Shown in pieces: positions 11,231 through 23,074 of a stretch of DNA of 64,000 nt. The first letter of the stretch is position 1. Each line of letters begins with the position of its first letter. The stretch comes from Penicillium oxalicum (taxonomy: Eukaryota > Ascomycota > Eurotiomycetes > Eurotiales > Aspergillaceae), in NCBI RefSeq assembly GCF_001723175.1, contig NC_064653.1, positions 2,356,001 to 2,420,000 of the forward strand, read 5' to 3'. Both the position numbers and the translations under genes were made by a program. The notes beneath the pieces were generated by a model. The model did no database searches, was not told the DNA's origin, and saw only the letters and a program-made list of their open reading frames with translations.

Positions 11231-14200
11231 ATGGATGAAGGCATCAATGTGGACGATCTCTTCGGGGAGGCTCATTCCTTGGACCTGGGGCTGCCTCCCG
11301 CGGCCAGTCTGCCAGCGACTAAAGGATTGGCCCAATGCCTCGATGAGATGCGACTACTCGGCTGCCGTCAGTAAGTAACTGTCTGACCAGGTCCAGCGTG
11401 GCTGTCGTGGGGCCAATCAGAATGTCAGCGAGAAAATCAGATAATTAACCATCATACCACTGGCAGACGAATAGCATGGTCTCGATTAGGGGCCATTGCA
11501 TACATTTCCGCAGATGGTGTTCGCGTCTGTGTGCGAAACCTTCAATCCGGTCTATCGGATGGGAAATGGGGACTGAGTGATGAATGTTCTCTCGCCCCCG
11601 TCACAGAAGCGCACAACGGCAATCAGCTCGTCCATCTCTCCTGGAGCGATGCCGGATCGGACCTCGCCGTCGTGGACTGCATGGGTCGAATCTCAATATA
11701 TTCCATCTTCATGGCGCTGAACAACATCACGGGCTTACGACAGGCCAGTTATGATTCAGGGGATGATAGCAACCAGATCGTGGGGTTGATGTGGCTCAAT
11801 CCAGGTCGACAGGTAAATCGTGGTCCTTTCTCCCATCTTGCATGCCCCTGCTGGGGCTGGAGGTCAGGGTTGAACCTGAGGGAACGCGTCATTAACTGAC
11901 GCTTGGAAATCCAGGTCCAAGCGTATCAACAAGCGGCAAAGTTGAACAACCGATGGGCATATTCCCCCTTTCGGTGGCGCCCAACCCACCCGTCTCATCC
12001 CGCGGGCAAGAGCTCTCTGATTACGGTCACTCGAGCCGGTCAGATCAGATTGATGTACCAAAACATCAATGGCAAGTGGGCGGAAGTTCCTGCCGAATTG
12101 AAAAACACTGGATATTCCGATAGACTACTGACACACGCTGCAATGGTCGCAACGCAAGGTGAGTGAACTCCCCATTCCCTGGAGAGAGGCGACCCTTGGG
12201 GAAGTTGATTGAAATGGGCTGACTTGCCTGACCTAGGAACCATCCTCCTGGCCACCTACTCTGTATGCCAGAAGCTGTGCCTCTATCGGGTTGAAATTGC
12301 CTGGACTCCCAACAAGTGGGATCCCACCGTGATGAGAAGCCCAAACAAGTGGCCGGTACCGGCTCTGCGACTTTTGCATTATAAGATTGACATGCCCAGC
12401 AGCATTTGGAGCATCAACCATGACTCGGAGGCGCAGATGGCTCAGTCGGTCCCATTCCCAAACTCGGTCTACTCCTTGACACGACTCGAAATGATCCCAG
12501 GGCAGGTGGACAGCCCTACGGGACCAACAACCACTAGTCCGTGGATCCTGGGGGTGTTCTCCAAGCCTCTCCATGCGTCATCTGAATTTCCCCTTCAACA
12601 AGGTCCCGCCAGTGTCATTGTTCGATGGCAGTTGGACTCTACACAACAGTCGTTGCACCCCAAGTTCGATGAAGTCGTATCGAGAAAGACCCATACACAA
12701 ATCAAAGTATGCCAAGAATATCCATGATATCAACCTCTGATTGCTTTGCTAATTCGCCCTCACAGCCCAAAATCGAAATGCGGCGTCTGGAGGATATCCA
12801 CTTGAACAAGTACATTGTATCGGTGGACCTGATGGAGCACGTTACAGCTCCAGCTTTGGCACTCACTCACGACGACGGGTCAATTGCGTTCTACGAGACC
12901 AAGACCATGACCTTGTTTAACGGACTGGACGATGCCAGCACGGTGAATTGTTTCGCACAGGCCGGATTCCAATTCCCCATCGACGCTCCAGGTACGTCCG
13001 CAACGACCATGGCCCCTAGTGTCTTACCAAGCTGACCACAGATCAGGTCTTTCGATTGCCTTTTCTCCGAACTCCTGTGCCGCCGTGGTACTGGACAGTG
13101 GAAGCCAGCCACGACTAAGATGGATGGAGCACAACTTTGGATCCAGCGGCGGCCTGTATGACGAAGGTTAGCAATATTCACGCCGCCACGCTGGGCACGA
13201 CGATATTCTAATATTGGATTTGGAACAGGGAAATTTTCAGCCGCCATTGCTGCGCTCACATTAGCGTTCAGCCGGGGATCGGGCAGTGACTCGAATACGG
13301 ATGACATTATGATGGTTGTGTTAGGCCAGCTATCCTTGGGTGAGTTTGCCCGATGCTATGGGTACCAGGTGAGCCTTGTACTAACAGTTGTCTTTCTCTC
13401 ACTATCCAGAAAACCAACCAACATTCCTGGGCGAAGTGTACCGGGCATTATCCATCAACTGCAACTTCACCGTGGAACCAGACAAAATCATGACACATAC
13501 ATACATACCTCGAGCCCTGAGTCTACAAACGAGTTTAGGGTTCAGAGGCAGAAACAGGCCTCGGACGATGCCGTCGGCCATGTCGTGGACCGTCCTGCAG
13601 CTGCGACACTCCTCTTTGCTATTTGCAACATATTTCCAACACTGCAATAATTTCCCAGCAGAGCAGAGCGACTCGGGTGAGTGGATTTTTAGCCCGCAAT
13701 CGCGTCCTTTTTTGTTTCGCGGTCGCAGTCTACTAAACAAAGAAACCAGGGATTCTCCATGCTTTGCTCGGGAACACAAGGTGGGCCTTGAGTATGTCCC
13801 AATTCATTCTCAACGAGATACTTGATCTTGCCGACGACTTTGAAAGTGTTCTCCATGACTCGGAGGCCTTTAGTCAAAAGTGTAAGTGTGACAAGGGGAG
13901 TCGCCGAAACCACCCCTTCCATTTCGTCATTCTGGGAATCTGACTTGTCGATATCTAGTAAAAACAACAACTTCGCTACCCCTCCTTATCTCCCTCTCCA
14001 GTATGTCGCGTGCGTTCATGCGCATAATTTGTCGTGGCCTGCGCGGCGTCCGCAACGGATTCGAAAATGTCAACACCGCCGCAATTGACGCCGAATCCCG
14101 CTCCTGTTGGGTCGAGATCTGCCGAGCCATCGAGACTTCTCCAATCCGCGTGGATCTCTACGAGAAGTTCCTCGCCGGTGTTGATTCCGCCGTCAAACAC

Positions 14201-14743
14201 GCCTATCAGGGTTCCGGCTTCGGCGATGCCGAGCGGCCCAGTCCCGAAAAGGAACTCCTTGTAAACGCACGCATCCCTCCGGTCCTCGTGCCCGCCGTCG
14301 AGACCCTCTTCACCCAAACCGTTCCATCCATTCGATCAGAAATCAACCGGAAAGAAATCGTCATGGGCGACTACAGCTGGCTGGGTCTTGACAACGATCC
14401 GGGCACCGCGACGTATCGCAAGCGCCATGATATAGACATTTTGATGAAGGTGCCTCTCCGGCCCGTGACGGGTCGACAGGACCTCGCTGTGGCGCCGATG
14501 GCGCGACGACGGCGCTGTGTGCGCTGTGGTGAGATCTCCGGGGATGCGGGCCGGCCGCGGACGAATGCGTGGACAAAGATGATGCTTCGGCTGCATGCTC
14601 TGAAAATGTGCCCTTGTGGTGGCGCTTGGGTCATGGAGACGCCAGATTCTGTGTCGCCAGAAGGCGTTTCGAGTTCAGGCGGATTGGGTGGATCTGGCCC
14701 TGTGAACGTGTCCAAGGCTGTGGAGGTGGCAGGATCTGGATAA
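11231..14743 (+). CDS. MED16: Mediator complex subunit 16 (Med16/Sin4)
   Basis: Ten exons join in frame: 11231-11370, 11467-11812, 11915-12158, 12237-12706, 12766-12991, 13047-13166, 13229-13339, 13410-13676, 13750-13881 and 13959-14743, giving 946 residues. The start [13 protein letters not shown] and the following [15 protein letters not shown] are typical of Aspergillus Sin4. The N-terminal half is WD40/beta-propeller-like ([30 protein letters not shown]), and [12 protein letters not shown] and HPKFDEV come later. The C-terminal half is helical ([48 protein letters not shown]) and ends in a CxxC...CPCGG cysteine pattern. Med16 belongs to the Mediator tail module, which links gene-specific activators to RNA polymerase II. 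Exon spans of 111-132 nt near the end are easily missed by ORF scans. Confidence 0.95.
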
Positions 14744-15463
14744 GTCCGTGGCACTGGTATGGGCGGGGGTTATGGATTTTGAGTGTGCAGGTATTCCACG
14801 AGTCGATAATTTCAATCTTTAGACTAATGAGTCGTCGTGTACAAATTGTCACGAGAGGCATCCATCCCTTCGCCTATTCTTATCTTTTTGCATGATGAAC
14901 AATCAATGTGACGTATTACCAGTAGGCATGAATGAAATACATGTATATTTTTGCCTCAAACCTAACCGCCACCTTTCAGGGCTCAGGCATGGATGGGAAG
15001 ACAGTGTCGATATACATGGTGGGCCAACTGAACTGCATTACACCGTGACGGCCGACAGGAGATTAGGCAATTCCCATCAGGAAATCTGGAACCAGCCCAG
15101 CCCCCTGCGGTTTTCATCAAACGCCAATTTTCCTCGGCCACCTAAGTAGTTTGATGATGGCTCAGTCCGGCGAACTGAACAGAGATCATGAGGCCTGGCC
15201 CATGTCCCTGAAATGTGATAATCGCACCTGCACATCTCCGCAGGGGCAAAAAAGGTGGAGTAGTCTAAAAAGTGTCATGTCATGTCAAGGGTCGATTTGC
15301 ATCGTGGTTTTAAGATACATAATCAAATTCCATTTTTTGGATGTAAAAAAAAAGAGAAAATCGACCCTGCTCAGGTCCACAGATCACACATCCTGCTCAA
15401 TGTGTCCAAGGGCAAGTAACGTCTTTTCCCCCACAAAACTCCAGATCCGAAAAAGTTCTGCAC
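14744..15463. other. Intergenic region between convergent MED16 and eL35 genes
   Basis: This holds the two presumed 3' UTRs. No gene is supported. The small open frames here have no motifs. Confidence 0.5.
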
Positions 15464-16417
15464 TTAAGCCTGTGGATTAAAAAGTAATTAGTAGGTGTTC
15501 GGGAACCCACGAGGGGAGAAGGACCAGGGAAAATGGAAAGCATGTATAACTTTCGTATCTGCAATATTGATCGACCGCAAGGGTGGACAAATCGTCCGAG
15601 CTTGGGCTTGAAGAATATTGAAAGATACGGCAGATTCAATGCAGACGGGTCCCTGCAAAATGATTTCGTACCTTAACGGCGTACTTCCGCTGGGGGAAGT
15701 GGATCTGGCGCTTGCGCTGGCGCTCAGTAACGCGGGTAGCCTCGTGCTTGGTGAGACGGCGGCGGAGGTCGCGGGTGAGCTTGGGGCGGAGGTCAAGAGG
15801 AATGTACTTCTTGCCCTTGTAGAAGAGACGCAGCTGAGCGCGCTGGTTGGCGTTGATGACGGTGAGAACGCGAGCGATCGACTTGCGGACCTCGGAGCTG
15901 TGGTTGGAGAAAAATTGTGGGTTAGTTCACGATCTTGAAAATTTTCGACATTTGTTCGAGGTTCGTGAATTGGCGACTCTTTGCGGGTGATTTCATTCTG
16001 CGACGGGTCCCAGGCACGGCGAATTCGTTATTAAAAGATTTTTGTGTATAAGAAATTGTCGAAGGATGATGATGGAAAAGAGGTCCGTGTTGTAGTCGCA
16101 ATGCTCCCAGTTTTCTTTCTCATGCACAATGATTGCCGCATTTCCCGGGTCCCTCGTCGCAGAATTCCATCGATCGAAGGTGCCTTGGTCGATAAAAATC
16201 GATATCGTTGTACGCACATTCTCTGGGTCTTGGTGGAAGCACCGTTGGCGATCTTCTGGACGCGGAGCTGGTTAAGCTCGGTCTTCAACTCCTCGAGCTG
16301 CTTGGCAAGCTCCTCCTTGTTCTTTCCCCAGAGCTGACCAGCCTTGACCTTGGACGACTAGACGAAAATTCCATCAGCGCGATATTCAGAGCGAGCGCTC
16401 GCAGTCGAACATACCAT
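15464..16417 (-). CDS. RPL35: 60S ribosomal protein eL35 (uL29 family)
   Basis: Minus-strand exons are 16417-16415 (ATG alone), 16357-16218, 15897-15672 and 15469-15464 (GCTTAA, i.e. Ala-stop), giving 124 residues. The protein reads [20 protein letters not shown], then [57 protein letters not shown] and [10 protein letters not shown], the full eL35/uL29 pattern at the usual length. The protein sits at the polypeptide exit tunnel. The first exon is just the start codon and the last is just one codon plus stop, an arrangement seen in some fungal ribosomal-protein genes. The introns are long for this window (57, 320 and 202 nt), also usual for this class. The gene is divergent from GOS1. Confidence 0.95.
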
Positions 16418-16827
16418 GGTGGCGGCTTTGTTGTGTGTGCTGGGTTGTCGGCGTTGAGAATTGAAGATTGTCCGATGGGACCAAATTGTGGTTGTGGGAC
16501 TAGGGCTAAGCGAGTTGGTCACACTAAGCGGGCACGTGATGGAACATCGAAATTGATTCTGTGGACTGATATTTCAGGCATTCACATTTTAAGTCCGGAG
16601 TCAGGCACAAATGTGTTGAGGCACTCAGGCAAACACCTTCCCTGGGTTACTGGATCGAGGCTAGCGCCTTTTCCATCGGAGTGGTCGCGCTTACGTCGAC
16701 TGATAAGCGGGCTGGACTGTCTTGGACGAGTCCGGGTGTATTATGATGATTCAAAGAAAGCGCGATAATATCCGCTCCGCTGCTCCATTCTCTTCACTTT
16801 GAGCGAATACTGAATTCTTGACCGGCC
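16418..16827. promoter_or_regulatory. Divergent promoter between eL35 and GOS1 genes
   Basis: These 410 bp lie between two start codons pointing outward. One side should be a strong ribosomal-protein promoter. I did not identify a specific binding motif with confidence. No ORF here is credible. Confidence 0.5.
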
Positions 16828-17662
16828 ATGACCTCCACCAGCGCCGGCTGGGCACAGCTGCGGCAGCAAGCTCGATCCCTCGAGACTCAGGTATCACATC
16901 CATCGCCGACTGTGAATATGCTCCGGCAAGCCTGTGGGGACTAACAGCGAGGACAGACAGAGCAGCTTTTCCATACATATGCGCAATTCAGCTCTCTCGC
17001 TAAACCACCGCAATCTCCCACGGAAGAGGAGCTAAGGCTTGAGTCGCAGTTGAAGGACCTCCTCGAACGGGTAGGTTATCTCCGCTCATGTCCCCTGCAA
17101 ATGTCAAGACTATGGATACAAGTCAGGAGGAAATACGCCGGCTGAAAATTCCAAACAGCGCGAAGCACTCATCTCCCAACTGTCCCGTCTCCTTGACTCC
17201 GAAGCTACCTTGACCTCGTCCGCCCTGAAACAGAACAATCTCGCTCGGCATCGTGAAATCCTGGCCGATCACCGCCGAGAGCTCAATCGGTTGACGTCCG
17301 CTATCGCTGAAGCTCGCGATCGTGCAAACCTACTCTCCAATGTCCGCTCCGATATTGATGCATATCGTGCGAGTAATCCTGGCGCCGAAGAGGCCGACTA
17401 CATGCTCGAGGAACGCGCGCGAGTCGAGAACAGCCACAACATGATTGATGGCGTGTTGAGCCAGGCATACGCTATCAACGAGAACTTTGGTATACAGCGC
17501 GAGACACTTGCAAGCATCAACCGGCGCATCGTGGGCGCTGCGAGCAAAGTGCCCGGAATGAACTATTTGATCGGGAAAATTGGCACCAAAAAACGGCGAG
17601 ACGCCATCATCCTGGGCTGCTTTATCGGCTTTTGTTTCCTCATGCTGCTCTACTTCAGGTGA
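16828..17662 (+). CDS. GOS1: Golgi Qb-SNARE Gos1 (GS28)
   Basis: Exons are 16828-16890, 16957-17070 and 17159-17662, giving 226 residues (yeast Gos1 is 223). The protein starts MTSTSAGWAQLRQQARSLE, followed by a helical Habc-like region and FHTYAQFSSLAKPP. A SNARE helix follows, with the zero-layer Gln in MIDGVLSQAYAINENF and then the juxtamembrane KVPGMNYLIGKIGTKKRRD. A single C-terminal membrane anchor (AIILGCFIGFCFLMLLYF) ends the protein, as expected of a tail-anchored SNARE. Gos1 works with Sed5, Ykt6 and Sft1 in intra-Golgi and ER-Golgi fusion. It is convergent with ATP10, 301 bp apart. Confidence 0.93.
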
Positions 17663-17963
17663 ATGGGCTGGGCCCGTCCAATTGTCTTTGACCTTACATC
17701 ATTTCATCGCAAGTCCTTCAACCTGCACCATGAGCTTTCTTTTTGTCTTATTTCATATATCATTGGGGAGTTTGGAGTTCAAACACTGACCCACATCGGA
17801 TTTCTGATATTACATGTGAAGATGACATCTCTGCCCCACCGAGGTCATGGTGGTATCTATAGTCTTCTGTTATACACGTTCTGTCCCTCTTATATACAAA
17901 TGCAACTTTTGAGAGGAGACAATCCATCAAATCGATGAGCCCCTGAGGCAAAACCCCCCTGTC

Positions 17964-19103
17964 CTACTTGCGCTTGACAAGCTCGGCTTCGTAAATGGCC
18001 TTCCTCTCCGTAATGAGCTTTTGAAGGCCCGCGTTGAGCGTTTCCATTTCCGCAGGCTCGGCATTACCACTGCCAGCCCATCGGATGCGGCACTCTGAAT
18101 CGACCAAGTAGACGTAGCCAACCTTGGAGTTCATCATGCCAACAGCCTCCTTGAGAGACTCGGTGAATCCCTTCTGCACAAGAAAGTATCGGGGGTGCTG
18201 CTGCTCGGGAAGCTTCCGGCGCATACTCCACATGAACATTTTAACCAAGGTCGCCTTCATGCGATTTTCCTCCAAGTTGATATCCACCATTTGCGCCACC
18301 TGCAAGTTGTTGGCAAGAAGCTCGGTCAGACGCGGATTTTGCGTCGGGCCCGTGAACGAGCCAACTTGTGTCTCAGCCCAGACACTGGAGAACAGCTTGA
18401 CCACACTGATTTTGCCTTGCAGAACGGGGGTCGTATCTTGACGATTCTTTGGCTGGGCCAACGTGATTCCAGACATGTTGGGGAAGTAGAGCGCCTTGTC
18501 GCCTTTGAAAAGCCGAGGGTTTGACACGAACGTCTTTCCTTCAAGGAAGCGCAGATTTGACCATTCTCGGAAATAGGGCTTAGCGACCTGTCGTGTTCTA
18601 TAGACTCAGCCAAACAAACGTTAGCTGTCGGAGGCAGGTCTTGCTGAATCGGAGTGGTCAAAGTGGGCATACAATTCCTTTCTTCGCTCAAGGTGCCGGT
18701 CGTAGTTCACAAAGTCATCTCGCCTTTGTTTCAATGACCTTGAATCAACACCCGTATTCTCGCCCGCCATCGGTGGCGCATTGGTCCCGATCGGGCGATC
18801 AAGCATCGGAGGCTTAAAATCCTTATCACCTGGCTGGGGCTTCATGTCTTGATTCTGCTGGAACTGAACACCGCGTCGCAACGGCTGCGCTTGTTTTTGT
18901 GCGGCTGAGGGCACTGTCACCGGCTTATTGACCTCCTCCTTAATCGCATTTCGCATGCTATTTGTAGCAGCATAATGGCGTATCGTCTGTGTTTTCGCGT
19001 TGAAATGGACTGCTGTGCTTCGAACTTGACTGCCTGAGCAGCGATATATGCCGGGGAGCACTGCCCTCATAGTTCTCATTCCGGAGGATTGAGCTTTCCA
19101 CAT
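17964..19103 (-). CDS. ATP10: Mitochondrial ATP synthase assembly factor Atp10
   Basis: Minus-strand exons are 19103-18673 and 18597-17964, giving 354 residues. The N-terminus [20 protein letters not shown] is rich in Arg and lacks acidic residues, as in a mitochondrial presequence. An in-frame ATG at 19157 would add 18 residues and cannot be ruled out. Family landmarks follow: [19 protein letters not shown] across the splice junction, [41 protein letters not shown], and [16 protein letters not shown] with [20 protein letters not shown] near the end. Atp10 is an inner-membrane chaperone that helps insert subunit 6 (Atp6) into the Fo sector. The gene is divergent from POL4. Confidence 0.93.
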
Positions 19104-19652
19104 CGCAGTTTGTAATATGCGCCTATGTCGGGGAAGCAAATAAACGGCCACTGACATTGACCCGGAGGGTTACCATGATCGTCAACTCACCTCCGCGGAC
19201 ATCATTTTGATCACATGATCTCAATGCCAGCCAGGTTCTGAGACCGAGTGCAAAGTCCGTTATTGGTGCTGCGACCGGCTCACATAATAATCAGTTATGC
19301 TGCAGGCTTGAAATTCCAGCATCATAATTTAATCAGTATCTCAAAGGTCAGGTAGCCCCCCGATCTGAACGTCTGGAACAATCACATGGCACTTGTCAAT
19401 GTACCGAATCGGGTTTAATGAGCGGCGTAGTCCCGTGACTTGGCGACAATTTCGCGCTTTGTTGGGCGCGTCCACGGGACGGTCGACTCTGGTCCATGTC
19501 ACACCCACAAGCATGGTCGGACTTGCCCATGCCAGCGTAATCCAGTTCTTCTACCTACTACCATTTACAACTAGGCTGCTTTACTTTAGGCAACTACAAT
19601 GGTTTCGTTGGTCCAAAAAGTACCGCTTTATCGGATGGCGGACTAGTGTGAC
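19104..19652. promoter_or_regulatory. Divergent promoter between ATP10 and POL4
   Basis: The segment lies between two outward-facing start codons. The sequence ATGATGTCCGCGGAG followed by GTGAGT at about 19186-19206 (minus strand) looks like a small upstream exon of ATP10, but its phase does not fit the main reading frame. Confidence 0.4.
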
Positions 19653-21982
19653 GTGATGTCTGAAAGTAGGAGCAAGGCGACCTTCTATCGTGCGCTTGAA
19701 GATCTCGACGACCCTGATGAGACGTCAGACGACGAGGATTCGCTTGAGCGTCTTCTGACACGCTGTGTACCTGCGAAATCGTCAGAACGACGTGGACTCA
19801 TTTCTCCCCGCGTTCATCAATTATCGCTCACTCGAGCAAACACTGCCCCTCTGCCGTTGGAAACCAGCGAAAAGATCTCTGGTGGTGACCATGCTCGTAA
19901 CTCAACCTACCGACAACAGGATGCGAGCTCCGAGATTAGCTTGAGGACTATCACACGAACTCAAACTACTAGCGCTATGCCGAGCATCACAAAAACTGCC
20001 AAGAGGGGGGAACGCCCGGCCTCAAAGAAGCAACGGACGAACAGTGTCATTAAATTCGTACCAGAGGAGCAGCGAATCTTCAAAAACCTTGTCATCTGTG
20101 AGGGAAAAACTACCGTTTGCCACTGCTTGCTTTCTACTGACAATTAATCGTCCAAGTCTTCTTTCCCAATAATGACATTTCACCTTCGCGTCGACTTCGA
20201 ATCCAGCGAGCGCGCGAATTCGGCGCTCACTGGGTAACAGAGTGGGTGAACAGCATTACGCATGTAGTCATAGACAAGGACTTGACTTGCTCTGATCTTA
20301 TGAAGTTTCTTGGGCTTGAGTCTCTGCCGGTAGGTTTGTCTTACTTGATGAGCTCGCCAAACCTCAGCTGAGAAGGACTTCAGGATAAAGTCGTACTTGT
20401 GAACGAGACCTACCCTCCAGAATGCATACGATTTCGCTCCGTTTTGTGCCCCATGCAGAATCGTTTCCAGGTAGAGGGAGGTCCTGGCTCTAAGCCTCAA
20501 GATGCTTCAACTGCGGAATTACCGAACTCAACCGAGCAAGAGCAAAGCTCGTCAGGTTCCCTGGCTCTCAAGGCACCAAGAAAGGAGAAACAGCAAACAC
20601 CGGAGCCAGCACGGTCTCAGCTGCTAGAGCGTGTAGAGGATAGCCGGCAATCCCTGAAAGTGGTAGCAGGCCCAAACGCCGGACTCAAGTCGATCGAGGG
20701 CGAGTCTGCCTGCCAGACCGATGCGCTGGACGACCTGCTAGCAGCGGCCCGCTCGACTAGCCGTCTGGTACGTATCCTGCAGCTTCTATGGTTCAATATG
20801 GCTGACGGAGACACACAGGCCCTTGATCTTATGGAGTCGACAGATGATGAAGCCAGCGAATCTGAGAGGGAAGCCGACCCACGGGCTCTCCATTATTCAC
20901 ATGAACCGGAAGCAACGACGGCCGTGCCCAGTAATGATAAATGGGCGCGCAGCTTTGCTTGCATGCAAAAATGCACTACTGGCTCAAAGATTGAGAGCCC
21001 CAACAAACGCACTCTTGAAGCTCTGCAGCAGATGCTGGACTACTACTCTCGAACTGGAGATCATTGGCGGACACTTGCTTATCGCAAGGCCATCAACGCC
21101 CTTCAGGGACAATCCAAAAAGGTCACTTCAGCAAGACAAGCTCTTCTCATTCCCGGGATTGGCGCTCGATTGGCGGACAAGATCGAGGAGATCGTTCTCA
21201 CAGACCATTTACGTCGCCTCGACAATGCTCACGAAAGTAAAGAGGATAAAATTCTCCAGCAGTTCTTGGGTATTTACGGATGTGGCATAGCGCAGGCCTC
21301 CAAATGGGTCGCACAAGGTTACCGCAGCCTTGCCGAGCTCCGAGAGCGAGCGCCTTTGACCACAAATCAGCTCATTGGCATCGAGCGATACGACGACTTT
21401 GCTCAACGTGTACCCCGCAAAGAGGTGGAAGCCCACGCAGCCGTTGTCCAGCAGGCAGCACGGTCAGTGGACAATAGATTGCAGGTAATTATTGGAGGTT
21501 CCTACCGTCGCGGTGCACCTGATTCCGGTGACATTGACTTGCTCATCACGGATCCACAAGCCACCTTGACGCAGATTCGATCCGTCGTTCTCGATAGTGT
21601 GGTCCCCATGCTTTTCGAAAGTGGGTTCTTGCAAGTTGGCCTCCAGACCTCTCGACAGAACGGCCATGGATCGAAATGGCAAGGGGCGTCGAAGCTCCCA
21701 GGGAGCCAGGTTTGGCGGCGCCTGGATCTGCTTTTTGTGCCCGGAGCGGAGTTCGGCGCGGCCTTGCTTTACTTCACAGGCAACGATCTCTTCAATAGGA
21801 GCATGCGTCTACTTGCGCGCAAAAAGGGCATGTGCCTGAATCAGCGAGGGCTATTCACAGGCGTCCTGCGCAACGGACAAGTGAAAGTAAACAACGGTCG
21901 ACTGCTTGAGGGTCGCGATGAGCGACGGATCTTTGAGATACTGGGTGTCCCTTGGCGATGGCCTGAACAGCGCAGTTGCTAG
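19653..21982 (+). CDS. POL4: DNA polymerase IV / lambda-like, family X (BRCT plus polX domains)
   Basis: Exons are 19653-20097, 20157-20329, 20384-20767 and 20819-21982, giving 721 residues. An acidic Ser-rich N-terminus precedes a BRCT domain (VIFFFPNNDISPSRRLRIQ, then FGAHWVTEWVNSITHVVID). The C-terminal half is the polX core. It has an 8-kDa lyase-like segment (NKRTLEALQQMLDYYSRTGD, LAYRKAINALQ), a helix-hairpin-helix (LLIPGIGARLADKIEEI), GGSYRRG, and the catalytic aspartates D572 and D574 in SGDIDLLI and D637 in RRLDLLF. YFTGNDLFNRSMRLLARKKG closes the palm/thumb. The enzyme fills gaps in non-homologous end joining and base excision repair in the nucleus. The 51-nt intron 20768-20818 is a multiple of three with no stop, so retention would add 17 residues; a CTGAC branch site favours splicing. 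Confidence 0.93.
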
Positions 21983-23074
21983 CGTAATATGACAATGATT
22001 TCGATACAATTCTCATGGCCGCTCTTACTCCATGATTTCGTAGTGATTCCAATCAGAGCGGACTCTTGGGTTGACACCAAGTCTCCAGTGAAGACCTCTG
22101 GATGATATGGATGATAGAGGCGGCCCGGGTATTGATACCGATTAGCTTTCTTTACGTCTTACATACACACTTTCCGGAATGCAGAGTGGATGTGTTATGG
22201 AAAGTGCCATTTGGAAACAAACTCAATGGTAGAAAATCTGGAGCCTGGAACACGATAGTCATCGGTGGGAGTGCGTGTGTTTGGTGGACGTCATGTACGC
22301 TTATACAGCCCTTAGATCAGGTGATTGCCGCCTCCTCTCCACCAACTTGGCCACCTCACCGCCTCCCTCTCTCTCTTTCCTTCCCTCTCCAAACCCCGTT
22401 TTCTGTTTCTGTTTACCGCCTGCCTCTTTCCTCGTCCTCGTCACCCCTGAAGCTCTTCACCGGCTTTCCCCCTCCATCACCGCCTTCACCTCCTCTCACT
22501 TCTCTGCCATCACCGCCTTTTCATCCATCTCGCTATCCCCCCATCACCTCATCACCGCCTTTTCATTCCATCACCGCCTCCCGTGCGGTGAAGCCTCATC
22601 GCCTTCTCGATCCCCTGTGAACCCCCAGACCGCCCTCTACTGCCCCCTCAGTTTTGCCCGCATATCACCAAAAGAAAACCGCTCGCGTCGAGTCGTTCGC
22701 TGCAGCGACGACCACAGCTCAGTGCACCTCGAGAGCAGGGCTGTGCCTGGCTCCTTGGCCTGCCCTCGCCCGTCGAGGCCGTCGCCCGCTACGTCGGATT
22801 GACGCGTTGTGTTGAGCCCGAGTTTCTGCCCTTCCCCCCCCCCCTCTTCCTCATCCGTATCGCGCGTTGCTCTGTGGCCGAGGCCATCACGAGTGATCCG
22901 AGATCAGTTCACGACCTCGACGGTGCTACCAAAAGGCGATCGGAGTCGCCGGCGATTGTTGCCGGCCCCCGACGCGTCCGCGAGAGTCCCGTGGCTCTAA
23001 ACCCCCACCTTCTTCACACAAACACACCGAAACGTTCCCCGGACCTACACCGGTTCTTCTCTACTACCACCACG
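21983..23074. promoter_or_regulatory. Promoter and long CT-rich leader of the BED/Zn2Cys6 regulator gene
   Basis: From about 22330 to 23060 the plus strand is dominated by C and T, with many short runs such as CTCTCTCTTTCC. Fungal transcription starts often lie in or just after such tracts. Open frames in it (22102-22802) are pyrimidine artefacts rich in Ser and Pro. A four-copy short repeat is listed separately. Confidence 0.5.
22474..22580 (+). repeat. Four spaced copies of ATCACCGCC in the CT-rich leader
   Basis: The 9-mer ATCACCGCC occurs at 22476, 22509, 22551 and 22570, usually followed by T and preceded by C. Spacing is irregular. It may be a simple low-complexity expansion or a cluster of binding sites. 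Confidence 0.7.

Noticed and set aside
15898..16217. Possible intronic snoRNA in the 320-nt second intron of the eL35 gene
   Set aside because: I found no RTGATGA C box with a matching CTGA D box on the sense strand. The GATGATGA seen near 16065 is on the antisense strand.
22102..22802. Long Ser/Pro-rich frames upstream of the BED/Zn2Cys6 gene
   Set aside because: They come from the CT-rich leader, overlap in several frames and do not join the real first exon.
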